DNA of 64,000 nt from Trifolium pratense (GCF_020283565.1 NC_060060.1:8184001-8248000), one strand, 5' to 3'. Positions 1 through 13,264 are shown, counted from the stretch's first letter. The notes: generated by a model not told the origin, from the sequence alone. Numbers and translations are program-made.

Positions 1-68
1 AATCGGTGTGCCTTGGGGGCACTATTTAGCATTTTCCATAAAATATGAGCTTTTAGAATAGGTATAAC

Positions 69-2674
69 CTGCATCAGAATGTTTTCGACCGGTGCGACAC
101 CGTCTTGGATATGGATATTGTTTGGAGCCACCAAGAATAGGTCTTTTGAGTTCAATGTTGGTGTCAGGATCACCAAGATCATTGTAGACATCATAGTCAT
201 AGATTCTGTCTGAGTCTTTTCTTTCTCCTTCGCCGTTTCCTCTGAGTAAAATTAGCTCTTGTTTTCTCAATCTTTGTAACCCTCTTGGTGTTTGAGAAGG
301 CAAATATGGCTATTACATTACATATATAAATTAGTTAAACATATATAGGAACATAGGAAAGAATTTTCTCTAAGGATATATATGAGACTATCGCGAGATA
401 AACCATTACTATCGCGAGATAAGGAAATGAAATGACCAAAATTATATCGTCTGAAAATATACTTCCAGAAATATGTGTGGTTTTTTAGAAATCGGGGAAT
501 TGAAAAGTCCCCTAAGTGTAAAACAATTTTCTATCATTCGGACCTTGTGGGTGAAGAAAACTCTTTTCTCATCAGGACTATCATTCTTAGGTTGAATCCA
601 GGAATTGCAAGTGAAATTGAGAGGACCATCAGGGAAACCATGAAGGACTATAGTCTTCAGAAACACCTCCTTGTGTTGCTCATTCTCAATGAGAATAGCA
701 CCAACCTTCCCAAAATCTTTATATAACTCAAATTCTGCCTCATACCGCTCTTCATCGTCTTTTTCTTCTATACATTGAGCCGAGCCTTTTACCATTTCCT
801 TCTCCGAGTTTGCTTCTTCATTCATACAAAAATCGGATAAATTTTTACGTCATGCTCAAATCGAATAGACACATCAAATTACACTGATATAATATTTCAG
901 AACTTTCACACTATATTATATATCTATATATATAATTCTTAAATAGTTCTCCTAACCCTAATCCACTTAGACCAATCAAATTGCTTCATTTAGCCACATT
1001 ATCCATTTAAATCCAATTAAATCACTCTACAATGTCACATCATTTCTACTTATATTATTATTATTATTATTTTATTATTGTCATCTCTATACTTTTCATA
1101 TTCTACATTTATATACTTATGGCTTTTTAATATACACTCACTCAAACCTTTACTTAGCTTTTACTTTTTTTGGCGAATATAATAACATTTGCTTACTATA
1201 TTATAATAAGGAGAATACAAAAATACACAATAATTAACTTTGTAACTCCCGGTAATATATTTTTCATCTCTTAAGTCACCATTCAATTTTCATCCCTTCG
1301 ACTCTTCTACCAATATTTTAATATACAGGTTACAATTGTTTTAATTTGTATCCTATTCATATTTTCCTAACTAACCATTACGAATGTTATAAACAAATAT
1401 TTTCATCCCCTGATGCTCAATCATGTGCTTAACAAGATTACCATTTATTTTTTCGGTTGAATGTGAGAATAGATTTTCTCATATCTTATATGTGCAATTT
1501 CTCTTTCCATTATCTTGCCTCTTCATCTTTTGTGCATCAGGTATAAATACTTATGTTATTTTCTAAAACCATGATTTGTTGTAGTTATTTTATTTTTTGC
1601 AAAAATTAACTTTTTGCATAACAAATAAAATTAAGAGAATTTGACATTTTTTGTTTGTTGCAAATCATACATTCAACTTTTGTGTTGCACATCATTTATA
1701 GGTTTAGTTAAGTGTTACTGTATATGTGTATTCATATTCTATTATGATACAAATTAAATAATATATACTTTATTTTTAATTGAATTATGTAATAGTTGTT
1801 TTACTTTACTTTCCTTTCCTTTATTTTTTTATTTGTTCATTTTTTTAATTGAAATACTTATTTTTATAATATTTGATTTTAGGCTTTGGGTCATCATCTC
1901 TTACTTAAAAGAACTCAACTGTGAGGTTGATGCTCTTCACATATGTCCATTTGGAATATTTTTAAAAAGTATGTACCCTTTAATTTTATTTGTTTTATTT
2001 GAGTTTTTCTAATTCTGTCACTATTTATATGTCAATTGTGTGACTTAGATTTTGCCGCATATCTTTTCATCCAATCATTTGTGTGTTTTGAAATAGATTT
2101 ATATGTTGTGCGAAGATATATCATATTACTCCTATATATATAAATTTTATATAGTTATTCTGTTACTCATGTAAAGTAAACCATAATCCTTAAACCAATA
2201 ATATTTCTTCATTTAACCACATCAGTCACTTACAATGCCACAAAATAAATTTTTTGAATCTCGAATTCTCTATTTTATTATTATTATTATTATTTTGATA
2301 ATATTTAATGTTTCAATTTTATGCAATTGTAAAATAAAAACAATCGCATCACACCCGTGCATCGCACGGGTAAGGGTCTAGTTAAACTTAATATCGAAAT
2401 AAAAATTTATATAATATAAATCACTAATGTAAAATTTGAAGTTACCTTGATCAACTTCATTACTCACAAGCTCCAAGACAAGTGTTTTTCCAACCAACTC
2501 TTCAATCTTTTGGATCCCATCATCTACAAGATTGGGTAGAAGTCCATCATCACTATGTTTCAAAGTGACAATAGCTTTCACTTTGATCAAATTATTTTGA
2601 GATTTTGTGTTGGTGTCATTGTTGCCATTGCCACATGTCAATACAACCTTCACAAATTGAGCTACACAATCCAT
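69..2674 (-). CDS. LOX: Lipoxygenase, 5' part (exons 1-3), continues beyond the left edge
   Basis: Lipoxygenases add O2 to linoleic/linolenic acid and start oxylipin (jasmonate, green-leaf volatile) synthesis. I rebuilt three minus-strand exons: 2674-2446 (76 codons +1), 815-544 and 309-69. Phases join cleanly (1/2, 0/0), with GT-AG introns. Exons 1 and 2 form the PLAT/LH2 beta-barrel, with [17 protein letters not shown] and CNSWIQP. Exon 3 holds the conserved start of the catalytic part: [38 protein letters not shown] and [11 protein letters not shown]. About 247 residues are visible; the iron-binding region lies outside the window. The donor after exon 2 (AAG|GTCCGA) is weak. The PLAT sequence looks closest to the type-2 (13-LOX, LOX2-like) class, but only about 30 residues precede it, so a long plastid transit peptide is not obvious. 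Intron 1 is enlarged by a Helitron. Family call is firm; 13- versus 9-specificity is inference. Confidence 0.88.
923..2381 (+). mobile_element. Non-autonomous Helitron in lipoxygenase intron 1
   Basis: The element starts with TCTATATATATAATTC directly after a host A (922). It ends with CTAG (2378-2381) directly before a host T (2382), the A|T insertion site Helitrons use. Just before CTAG lies a perfect 8-bp hairpin, ACCCGTGC-ATC-GCACGGGT (2353-2371). No target duplication is expected and none is seen. It carries no Rep/helicase ORF. The segment from about 2129 repeats the head in decayed form (CTTCATTTAACCACAT versus CTTCATTTAGCCACAT), so it may be two nested copies. Without it, lipoxygenase intron 1 would be only about 170 bp. 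Confidence 0.8.
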
Positions 2675-2710
2675 TGTATTTTAAGTTATTACTATTATTA
2701 TATATATGTA

Positions 2711-2722
2711 TTGTATTTATAG
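2711..2722 (-). promoter_or_regulatory. Probable TATA box of the lipoxygenase gene
   Basis: Read on the minus strand this is CTATAAATACAA, a good plant TATA box about 37-48 bp upstream of the lipoxygenase ATG at 2674. A start site about 30 bp downstream would leave a very short 5' leader. Confidence 0.5.
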
Positions 2723-5219
2723 GGGAGAAAAATGTAGATTAGCTAGAGATTAAGATTGTTGACCTATGCATGTGAATTAATTAGTCAACGTCGTGCATTA
2801 CAATTGTGTTGCTTAATTTCTTCTCATCACAATATCAATATTACACTCAAATATAAAGTAGAGATTTTCCGTGGCTATTTTTATATACACATATGATATA
2901 TATTGCGGAAAGAAGAAAGAACCACATGGTACACCATTTTTAAGAAAAAACCGAAAGTTTTTGGTAAAAACAAATATTAGTCATACAACATAGACGTATA
3001 TTAGCTGAAGACAGTCTTCAATTTTGTTTGAAAATCCCTTGGGGTAAATATGTTTGAAAAGATCAAGGATTACTAAAAAACCTTTTTCTTTTGTTTACAA
3101 GATTTACTTACACTTTCTTACACAAATTAAGATAGATATTTCTTTCTTTTTTCTTTTTTTGGGTGCTCTCCGGTTCTTAGGAAAAAGGGGCTCACTAATT
3201 TAGAGTAATTAATAACTGAAAAAGAAGGAAAATTTTACTACTTTACCCTTATATGGTATTTGATCAACCGCCTCGTGAAGTAGTTCCGGTGCTAAGTTAT
3301 GATGGTAGGCGTGTTTCATTCACTACTGTAATTTATTCTAGTTGTTTTCTTTCTCTCTTTTTTTTTTTTGGCTTAGGTCCCTTTATTTACCCAACATAAT
3401 AATAATAATTTATAAGTGAGGTAAATTGTATTAATTAGAGATTACAAATAAAACAAATTATTAAAGTTACATTAAAAACCAAAAGTGACAATTTTTTTTG
3501 AACAACTATTATTTATTTATTTTTTATAAATGTGACAATTATTATGAAATAAAAGGATTAACATCTATTGTGACAATTATTATTTTTTACAAATGCGACA
3601 ATTATTGTGTAGTGTATGTAAGGGTTATAAAACCTTGAGGTAGTTGGATTCAGGGTGCTTTGATGAGTCAATAAGAATAATTTTCTTGTAAGAAATCTCC
3701 AATTAAATATGACAATAAGGCTTCAGCTAATTATGCTTGCTTTTAAATATTACTATTGTTTGCCAATTGCCATTGGCAAAAAAGTCAAAACAATTGAATT
3801 TAATAATGAAATTTTCTAGTGTCAAAAAAAAATAATGAAATTTTCTCTTGCCACCTTACTTATTTTTAATTTATCAAAATATCATTTTCTGCTATTTAGG
3901 TAGCAAAATACACCCCAAAATATCCTACCAAAATATTTTTAGAACGTCCATCACTTAAGTAGCAGACAAAATTTACAAAATTTCTTTAAAATTTCTCATT
4001 TTTTATAATATTCACTATTTAAGTAGCGGAAACATAAAAATGAAAATACGTAGGACGCACAAAAAATATGTAGGAAGGGGAAAAAAATCTAATGAATAAC
4101 ACCCCCAAAGCCCCAAGCTATGTACTTCTTTGCCCAATATAGACATGATGATTATAGAGTATATCATGTTGTGGCACCAAGCGATCATATGACAAATCAC
4201 AATGATAAATTGATAATGAAGATATGCATAATTCGGATTTTGAACTTATATATTGAGATAGAAATTACCCTGCTTAGATAGCTGCTATTTAATATGATAA
4301 ATAAATTTTTTTTACCAAAACACACACTTATATACTCTTTTTTTTAATAAATAAAACACACTTATAAACTGATTTGTCAATCTATTAAACAATTGATATC
4401 TTAAATATCGGTGAATGAAGCTAGTCTCCCACATTCTTTAAATTTTGCTTTCGTACTAATAAGTACTTTTCTTTATTATATACTTTTCTTGTAAGATATA
4501 ATTTCCCTTTTTAGGCTTATATTAAGATAAACTTAAAATTGGCTATTTCAAACGGGCGGATTAATGTAATGTAATGCAATGACGTACAAATTGAGTAGTT
4601 GTGTGTCAACCAGTTATTATCGTGAGGTTTTGCTATAAGCAAAAAATTGTGGAAACAATGACATAACTCTCTTCAAAATATGGCAGTGTGATAGCTGTTC
4701 TTCCCCCAAATGTAGAAGTTTAGATAGAGACCCATGATAAATGCAATTTATAGATTAATCGTCACCAACCATAATTTTTTTTGCTAATACTATTATTCCC
4801 CTACGTTACATACTATTTGAAGACTACTTTTTCCACCCCAATCATCAATGCAATCAAAATAATTACCAAATTTCTTCCGTCTAGATGCGTACTTACAAAG
4901 TTACAAATAACTGGTGCGATGGCAGAGAAAGAGGTGCTCACACTGTTTGTTTACCTTCCTTAGGCCCAAATTCGTAAACCGTATATGTTATTTGACGAAT
5001 GGGGTGAAATAAAGAGGAACATGACATATATAAAACAAAGCTACGGCTTAGGATATACCTGTATGTGTTAGAAAACAGACGGATGAAAGAACCTAACCAC
5101 ACTAAAATAAACACTACAACTACTAAGTTTTTCCTGCCCTTTGTACTGAGTGGTCATTGCACTTCCATTTAGAAGACATGCAGCCACACCACCTGGTTAT
5201 GATATGAAAATCTGATGCT
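2723..5219. other. Intergenic, AT-rich, no gene recognised
   Basis: About 2.5 kb between the divergent 5' end of LOX and the 3' end of the FRS3-like gene. I see no splice-supported coding sequence. The short ORFs at 4015-4200 and 4781-4963 match nothing I recognise. Around 3480-3610 the phrase GTGACAATTATT recurs about four times in degenerate form. At 4020-4075 a short stretch (AAGTAGCGGAAACATAAAAA, GTAGGACGC) resembles the minisatellite unit at 32.5-33.0 kb. Confidence 0.5.
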
Positions 5220-8200
5220 TTACTTCTTATGCTTTTTCAATAGAGGTTCTGAATGTGCATCACCCTGCCAAATTTTAACATTTAAATGAACATTAACATC
5301 AACAAAGAAAATAATCCCACATAATGACAGATTTTCGGCTAAATTCATGGAAATTGAACTCAGAAAATGGATATATGCCAAGTCGATCAATTGCAATGCA
5401 TATTTGTCACATGCAATTATACACATAACACAATAATCAAATCAGAATACTGAAAACTACCTGTTGTGATAAAGGTGGAAGGTTAATATTAAATTTTTAA
5501 GAAAGTATTGACTTGTCCTAGTTTGCAGTCAAAGAAATTTCAGAGGCACTATTATTTTCAACCAGGACTGCAAAAAAACCTCAAACAATCTTAAGTTCAA
5601 GCTGAGGAGTAAATTGCCCCCGGAGTTGAAGAGATTTGGGTAATAGCCCATCCCAAACTAATTTGGATTATTCAATTTTACGTACTGAAATATTAGTTCC
5701 TAAAATTGAAGGTCAACAGCCAGTTTTCTTTTTCTTTTTTTTGAAAAAGTCGCCAATCAATTCAGTCTCTCTTTCAGCAGCTAATAGAGAAAAAAATGCT
5801 TAGCCGACAAGTTTAGGGCATGCTTAGTTGGAGTAGTATACAGAAATTTGTTTAAGGCTTCCATTGATCTCTATTTTGCAATCTAGTTCATCAAACATGA
5901 TTGAATTGATTGTCAATCTTCAATTTCATGAAATAAACTGACATTTTGTAAATTTGAGAATCGAAATTGCTCGACGCATACAATTTTGAGGACCAAAATA
6001 ATGATTCGCTCATTACAATAATTTTATGACCCATGAATCATGTGCAAAGAGGTAACATTAACAAACAACAAACTTACAACATGAGATAGTTGTTCACGGA
6101 TATAGGCCATTGATCGTAGCATGGCACCCAATGTATCCTTGGACACCTGAAACCTAACTTCAGACTCACCGAAATTTGTATCCACGTCTTGAAGCTGAAA
6201 TATTTACAAGATTTAATCCAAAAAGCAGGTCAAAGTCGAGAGACAGAAAACTAATTAATCAAATAATAACACATAATAGTATAATAATGCTACAACAAGA
6301 GACATGAATCATGATATAATTAAGCCATTAGGTTTGGTCTAGTGGTGAGGGGTTTGGGTAGTACGCTATAGGTCTTGGGTTCGATCCCCAGCTCATTGTA
6401 AACCAAAAAAAAATTAAATCCGATTTTTTTTAAAAAAAAAAAAATCATGATATAATTAGTGATAAGTTATTAGCATTTGTTTTTATCAATGTCTTTATTT
6501 TCTTATCCATTCTGGTACGGTTCTAATTCATATCATTACATTGTGCATTGGATCTAGTTGTATGATTCAAATGGAGAATCATATGATTTTGATAACTTCA
6601 TATTGATCCAATGGTCCATTATTGAACTAAAAGTAAACATATTTGACTTTTTCCTCAAAGAATTATCCAAACAAAATAAAATAAATAACACAGCCATGTT
6701 GTATAAAATTACTACTCCATGAGTCCATGTAGGCAGTAGCCGACAGTTTACTCAAAATATGGCTTCAAAGTCAAAATGCCACCTCCCACTTGACCATGGG
6801 ATACTAAGGACTTAACCATGAGATACTAAGGAATGGAACACTTTTACCAACGGTACTTTTTTGTTTAAAACAAATTTGATAAGAACAATTATAGGATATT
6901 AGTATAAAAAAGATCATGCTTTGTGTCTAAAAAGATATTAAAATGAGTACTAAATATTTTTTTAGTCCCGATAAAATAATCTCCTAAACTTTTCTATAAT
7001 GTTTTGTCCTCCACTTATTCTCCGTTTTCAACTTTAGTCTTGTCATTTGATTTTGATGAATTAACAAACAGAACTCCACATCAGCCTTGCCAGTGGACAT
7101 TTTAATAGAGGTGGCATCCATGTGGTAAATGAATAAGCAATTATATTATTAATCATATTTTATTTAATTAATAACTAAAATAAAATTAATTCATAAAAAA
7201 AAAACCAAATCCTAATCCCTAATAAAACCCTTCTTCTACCATTGAAAACTCTCAGTAGCCGCCTACCCCTTACCCTCTTCGTCCCCATCCCGCCACCACC
7301 CCCATCCCTGCACCACCCCCACCCCTGAGAGACACGCATTGGATGAGATATGGTCAAACAATGTGTTTATAAGGGGTGAGTCCATCACCTTGCAAGCCAA
7401 TTTTGTACGGGCTGAGTAAGGCGTCCAACCCAAATTCTAAGATGGTATCAGAACCTATCAAATATTTGTTGGGCCACCTGCTATCGGGTCATTCGGGTCA
7501 CACTTTAGATGTCCAAATATTGGGCGTGAGGGGTGTGTGCTAAGAGTGTCGCAATGAATCACATGTGGTTTAACAATGTGTTAATAAGTGGTTAGTAGTC
7601 ATCACCTTACAGACCGGTTAAATATGGGTTGAGTTAGGTCCAAGTGTCCAACCCAAATTCTAAAAATTACATTATCTTCTTCAACAACAGAATCAATTTC
7701 TCCTCAATCATAAATACTATATAAATAGTAAACTAACACAAGTACATCTTCCTTAACCCCTATAGCAACTTAATATCAAGAGCATTGCTTCAAAGGAAGT
7801 TTAATCACAGATGTTTAAAGATGCATTGGACTGTGCTTTTCTAGTACAAGAACAGTTGTGCAAATTATTATAAAAAAATATTTAAGACAGATCTAGAAAA
7901 TAAAATCACATACGTTGAGATTTATTACAGCAACCTTATTTGCTGGTTTTGAGAGTTGTTCACTAATGCTGGCCATAGACTTAAGCATTGGTTCCAAAGT
8001 AACTCTTGAAAGCTGAAACTTAACCTCAAATTCTGTTGATGGATTCCTACTATTATCTTGCAGCTGCAATATGGTGCTTGAAATATGTTAAAGGACTAAA
8101 TCTCCTTACTGGTTATCAAATATGATATGAGAGGGAAAAAGCAAAGTACTTTTCCAACTGAAAGGCTACAAAAGATATCCATAAACATACAAATAAAGCA

Positions 8201-10716
8201 CTGAAATCAGGACCAACTTTAAAGCTAAGCTAAATAAAGAATATTAGAATTTACTTTTCCTTAGTAGAGGATAATATGAGCATACCTTCAGATTGATAAC
8301 AGCTACTTTACTCCCCAGACTTGAGTTTTTGTTCTCCATTACCCATGTCATTGCTTTTAGGCATGGAAGAACCACCTATATGACAGAAAACATCGATCAA
8401 ATTAATTCCATGGAGTCCTATTTCATTAAACAATAGAAACAGATGAAAAATGGATCTTTTCCTGAGTACCATGTTTCCAGATGGACCGCCATCTCGATGA
8501 AGAGACACTGGGGTCATTCGTGGCAAATTTAGGTCAGCGACTGATTGAACCGGACCACCAGAATCATTGAGATTAAACCTCCCTGTTATTTCATCTTGTC
8601 GGGGCCACAAAAGAGGGGTTGAATCCAAAGTTGAACTGGTGGTAGTTTTCTTGTTATTATTAGTCCCACTGGCTTGACTGTTAGGAGGTGTAGCTTTGGC
8701 AACACTTTTCTTCATTGCAGTAACCTTCTTTCCACCTTCTTTAAGACCAGTCACTGCAACATTATAAGTTTCCACAGTTACTGCCCCTTCCTCAGCATAT
8801 CTGATGGCTTCCCGACATAGATTACTGTACCTCAATGTCAGGGACTCCTGTCCATGTAATTCACCAGTACATTCATCTGATCCAGCACTACTTTTTGCAT
8901 TTTTTGTCCACCTTTTTAAGATGTAATGAGACGGTAATGTAAGAACATTTGTCATAGTGAAAACAGTTAAAATGTGCCTGCAAAGAATGCCTGAATACTC
9001 AAACATTTGGCAACTACAGTTAGCTCTCAATTCTGCATGGTTGAATGAAACAGTATATGCCTTGTTGACATCCTCAAATTTTGCAACCTTGAATGTACTG
9101 TTTACATCATCTCCTTCAATTATATTTGCAGTATAAACAAAAGTTTCAACTAGTTCATCCTGAAACTTCAAAAATATTTTTCTTGTATATAGGTTAGCAG
9201 CCTGTTTCTCCATTGGTGAAGGAGTCTTCAGAACTGGTGTTGTGCAAATTGTCTCAAAGTCTGCTTCTATTTCCTTTTCAATCCAGCTTTCTAAAGCTCT
9301 TTCATACTGCCGAAAGAATAATGGCAATGTCATCTGTTGGTTGATGTAACCTTCAAAAAAAGAACCACCAAATCCTTGATTAGGAGATATTGCAGCAAAA
9401 AATGAATCATGGAAGTAAGCTGGAGCCCATTGAGCACGGGCATTATACAGCAACTGAAGCCAATCATTTCTTCTAAGTTTGTATTTATCAAGGATAGAAT
9501 TCCAAGATGACTCAAACTCCTCAATGGTTTCTGTCCGGTTAATACAATTATAAAGTTCACCCTGAAAATTTGGATGCGCTAGACATACATGGGCCAACTT
9601 TTCCTGGCCTTCTCTCAAGACATGCCACTTGTTAATACAGTGCCGAGCTTGTGGGAAAACTTGTGAAACTGCTTCCTGTATGACTATGTCTTGATCAGTA
9701 ATTATGGAGACAGGTTGTCGTTCATTCATTGCTGAGAGAAATGTCTTAAAGAGCCACAAAAAAGAAGCCTCAGAGTCATCAAAAAGGAGTGCACAACCAA
9801 ACAAAACCAACTGACCATGATTGTTTACTCCAGTAAAAGGAGCAAATGGGACGCTGTACTGGTTAACTCTACACGTGGTGTCCAGATGAATTGCATCACC
9901 AAAATGACTGTAAGCTGTCCTGGAACGGGCATCTGCCCAAAAGACATTAGACATATGATTGTCTTCATCCAGTTGTATAGCATAGAAGAAACCAGGGTTC
10001 TCACCCTGCATTTTCTTAAAATACTCCAGTAAAATATGGGCATCCTTCCCTAATGTCCTGTTTTGAGAAGGTGGCCTAGCAGTATAATTCACCGATGTGG
10101 CATTTTTAACAGGGGTACTTGGATCAACGGCAGTGGAAGCATGAATATTCAGAACCGCTGAAGTATTCTGATTAGAAACGTGATTCCCATCCATAGAGAC
10201 ATACATGACACCACTTGGAACAAGTCCAATTCCTTGATAAGTTTCAGGCATAGTCCTTCCGACACTGGAAAAATGCTTACGTGGATGCAGCTTTTGTGAC
10301 TTGCTGGAACTCATCAATGAATGACTATGCTCCTTCACAAATTTGGTTACAACCCATTTATTTTGACCCTTTAGCTCAATCTTAATCATAGCATTGCAAC
10401 CGTCATTAAACCTTTTGTTCAAACCTTCCCTTTCACACACAAACTCCCTATACATATCTTGCCCGTTGGCTTTAGAGCTACTACGTGAGCCAACTTTAGA
10501 GATGAAACCCGCGTGTTTAGCGTACTCGTAGTAGAAAGCCTTGGCAGCATCCTCCGAATCAAATTCCATACCCAAATATGGGTCAGAAATCCCTTCCTCA
10601 ACATAAAATCCAGAACTTTCAGCATTATTAATTTCACCGTCACTAGGTTCTGTATCTCTGTCATCTGCAGATTGATGATCACTTTCTTCTTCAACATTTA
10701 TCACATGAACATCCAT
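5220..10716 (-). CDS. FRS3: FAR1-related sequence 3 (FRS3-like), transposase-derived transcription factor
   Basis: Nuclear FHY3/FAR1-family protein; the founders activate phytochrome-A light signalling genes. Five exons: 10716-8470, 8375-8286, 8063-7914, 6194-6078, 5264-5220 (all phase 0), about 882 residues. The order is: acidic N-terminus; FAR1 zinc-finger DNA-binding region (about 45-135, from [17 protein letters not shown] to [12 protein letters not shown]); MULE-type transposase core ([32 protein letters not shown]); and SWIM zinc finger ([15 protein letters not shown]). The small 3' exons encode three related LQD-x-EVKFQ / VAVINLK repeats typical of the FRS3 branch, ending EPLLKKHKK (basic). 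The uninterrupted ORF runs past the exon 1 donor (ATG|GTACTC) to 8308, but those 54 residues are intron. Intron 3 contains a SINE and a TRIM. Start chosen from the conserved MDVH opening. Orthology to Arabidopsis FRS3 is from remembered similarity. Confidence 0.9.
6323..6442 (+). mobile_element. tRNA-derived SINE in FRS3 intron 3, with 16-bp target duplication
   Basis: The body contains pol III box A-like TGGTCTAGTGGTG and box B-like GGTTCGATCCC, followed by an A/T-rich tail. It is flanked by perfect 16-bp direct repeats, AATCATGATATAATTA, at 6307-6322 and 6443-6458. This is a textbook target-primed insertion. The orientation (tail to the right) is opposite to the host gene. Confidence 0.88.
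7326..7664 (+). mobile_element. TRIM (small non-coding LTR retrotransposon) in FRS3 intron 3
   Basis: Two diverged LTR-like copies of about 115-125 bp (7326-7442 and 7538-7664) share AACAATGTGTTTATAAG-, CATCACCTTAC- and CCAACCCAAATTCTAA-type blocks. Directly after the first copy is a primer-binding site, TGGTATCAGAACC (7443-7455), complementary to initiator tRNA-Met. Directly before the second is a purine-rich tract, GGGCGTGAGGGGTG. There is no coding capacity. Copies differ at many positions, so the insertion is old. Exact ends are uncertain. A C-rich stretch (7255-7325) borders it. Confidence 0.65.
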
Positions 10717-11465
10717 TTGAAATAATTTATACCAATACGCTACTGTGTCTAATTCATGAGTAAATGTACTGTATACGCTAATCCTGTAAAATAGAAAGTA
10801 GTTGCTGTCTAAGTTATCAGAACTCCAAGAGTAAATTCAAAATATACACACTTTGTGAATGTGTTCAATCATTTTATCCTTGTAATATATTCTTAATAAT
10901 GACATAGAACAAAACAAAGAAAAACAACTTCTGAATAACCAAAAAAAAAACTTGTTCAGATAAAAAAATATACCAAATTAAGCTTATATAAGAAACTACA
11001 TCAATCAAACATAAATGATATTTACCCAAACTATGCAACTAACATGACATGATCAAGTAAGTGTAAAATAGATAACAATTTATTATAAGTAATAAAATCT
11101 TCAGTAAAAAAGAGGGAAAAAACTTCCAATTAAAAAATCTATAAAAATCAACAAAGCTCCTAATACACATGACTGTGTGACCTACAATAACAAGATTGAA
11201 GCTTAAGCCCTTTAAAAAAATAAACTTTTTTTTACTGAATTGATAGAAGAAACGAATTTGGACAAATTAAATTGAAATGAAGAATTAAGAACCCTAACTT
11301 ACAGAAATAATGATAAGCTCCAGAAATTGATTCACGAATTCACAGTAGTGGAACGCGCGTGAACAGGGAAGTTCGGAAAACAAAACGACGGTGTTTAGGG
11401 AGGTGGTTAGGGTTTGTCGACGACCGGGGAGTTGCAGGCGAGAGAGAGAGGAGGAGGAGAGAGAA
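10717..11465 (-). promoter_or_regulatory. 5' UTR, 5'-UTR intron and pyrimidine-rich leader of the FRS3-like gene
   Basis: On the minus strand a leader exon ending TTATTTCT|GTAAGTTAGG (donor 11302-11301) is joined to acceptor TTTTACAG|GATTAG (exon from 10793), leaving 77 nt before the ATG. The intron (10794-11302) is about 0.5 kb. The presumed leader (about 11304-11465) contains a (TC)n/(CCT)n tract, seen on the plus strand as GA/GGA repeats at 11440-11465, typical of plant 5' leaders. The transcription start cannot be placed exactly. Confidence 0.55.
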
Positions 11466-11910
11466 TGTGAGTGCGTGTCACAGATTCAACGTGACATAAG
11501 TACACACGCGTGATGTGTGCCGTTAGATTTAGATCGAACGGTTAAATTTGGGTTAGACCAAACCACTTTCCTTTTTAACAGAGTGGGATCTGAGGACTGA
11601 GATAAAGCTCTGTGTTTTGTGGTGGATTTGCCAAGTGCATGACCAATGTTTTTTTTTTTTTTTGAAGGAAGTGCCTGACCAATGTTGTGGTTGTGGTACT
11701 ATACTTTGGCATTGTATTTTTGGTTTTTTTTTTTTTTTACGATACATTTTGAGTTTAATGAATGGAAGGATATCTATAACAATATATAAAGGGGATAAGG
11801 GAGTTTGGGCTGAATTTTTTTGGGTCCATTTTGGCATTAACTTCCTTTATGCTTTTTTAATTATTTCATAATTGCCCTTAACTTCCTCTCTTTTTTTTAT
11901 GGTTTTTTCA

Positions 11911-12107
11911 TCTATATATATTCTATACTATAATATATAAAAAGAATCCATGAGTTTTGGGGTAGAATTTTCATAATACCAACATTACCCTTGCTTTTTT
12001 TGAGTCGCAACAAAAATCTTTTATTAACAAACTCACCATAACATAAGGCGTATATTTTTTTTTAGGTACATAAGTTAGACACAGGCAGGCGCGGACTGGC
12101 CCGCTAG
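11911..12107 (+). mobile_element. Short Helitron-like element (about 197 bp)
   Basis: It begins TCTATATATATTCTATAC after a host A (11910) and ends GCGGACTGGCCCGCTAG before a host T (12108). A 4-bp stem (GCGG...CCGC) lies next to the terminal CTAG. This fits the 5'-TC / hairpin-CTAG-3' rule inserted between A and T. The stem is short, so confidence is moderate. Confidence 0.5.
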
Positions 12108-13264
12108 TGCTCTATAAATTGATTTTGATATATGTTGTTTTTAAGTCAAAAAATCAAGTATAAGTTGAATTATTTCGTAAAAAAAAAAGTATAAGTTGAA
12201 TTATATCAGGGTAATTTTTTTATTAATATATAAAAATAAATATTATAATACAAGATATTGTTCAATTTGTCTCGACAAATATTTTTAAAATATTAAATTT
12301 TATGTTAAAACATAGGGAGAGTTTGTCATCCATTTGGATCCCACTAGACTCGAGAGATTAGTCTCTGCAATTACACGCAGAGGATACACAATTTACGCCA
12401 ACAAAGATATTAAATTTTCATAATTTTTATAATATATAATTAAAAATATTAGTGATCAAAGTTGTGTATTAACATGTGTGCAAAAATTTAAAACGACACT
12501 TAAAAACGAACGGAGTGAGTAGTATAAAATTGTCAACAACAAAAAATAGTTTATATTGTCCGTACATATACTATTTTTCTTGAGAAAAAAAATAATATTT
12601 TCTTTAGTATTTTTTATTTTTTTCATTTTTTAACTTATTATTTTAAACACAAGGAAGCAATGCCTAGTTAAAATTAGAAAAATGTTAACCATTAATTTTG
12701 GGTACTACTTAAGAAAATTATATTTATTAAAAACTTCTTAAAATTGGTGTAATTAACATTGTAAAAGTGTAAAAAATGTTTTTTTAATGTAAATTTTTCT
12801 TTTTGTTTTCTTAATTAATGATAGCAGACACTGATTTTATTTTATTTTTTGTATGCAACATACACTAATATGGTCTTTAAAATTATTTAAAAAAAATACA
12901 TAAATGAGATTCAAGGTTAAAAACTCAAGATAAATAGTCAATGGCAAACTAACTAAAATATTATTTCAAAAATTTTTTTTTTATAAGCAATGTTAGTCGT
13001 TAGTATTGCAATGTTATGTTAGTTTTTTTCTTCTTTGTCAGGACAAAACTTGAACAGTGGACCTCCTGCTCCTTAACACTTTGCTCAACTAGTTTAACCG
13101 AGTTTAAAGATTTCAAAAAGTTAATTTTTTTACTGTTGTGCATAGAATATATTTTAATTTATGAAAAAATAAAAGAAATTATTAAAATTGTTTTTCACAT
13201 GCCCTTGTTTTTCACTTTTTCTAATTCATTTGTGATTTGTTTCCATTTTCTCTTATAGTTTTAA

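Noticed and set aside
6327..6400. Possible tRNA gene (box A and box B present)
   Set aside because: No cloverleaf, and perfect target duplications plus an A-rich tail show a SINE.
8308..8469. C-terminal 54 codons of the uninterrupted FRS3 ORF
   Set aside because: Intron sequence. Splicing ATG|GTACTC to the acceptor at 8376 restores the conserved [17 protein letters not shown] exon in another frame.
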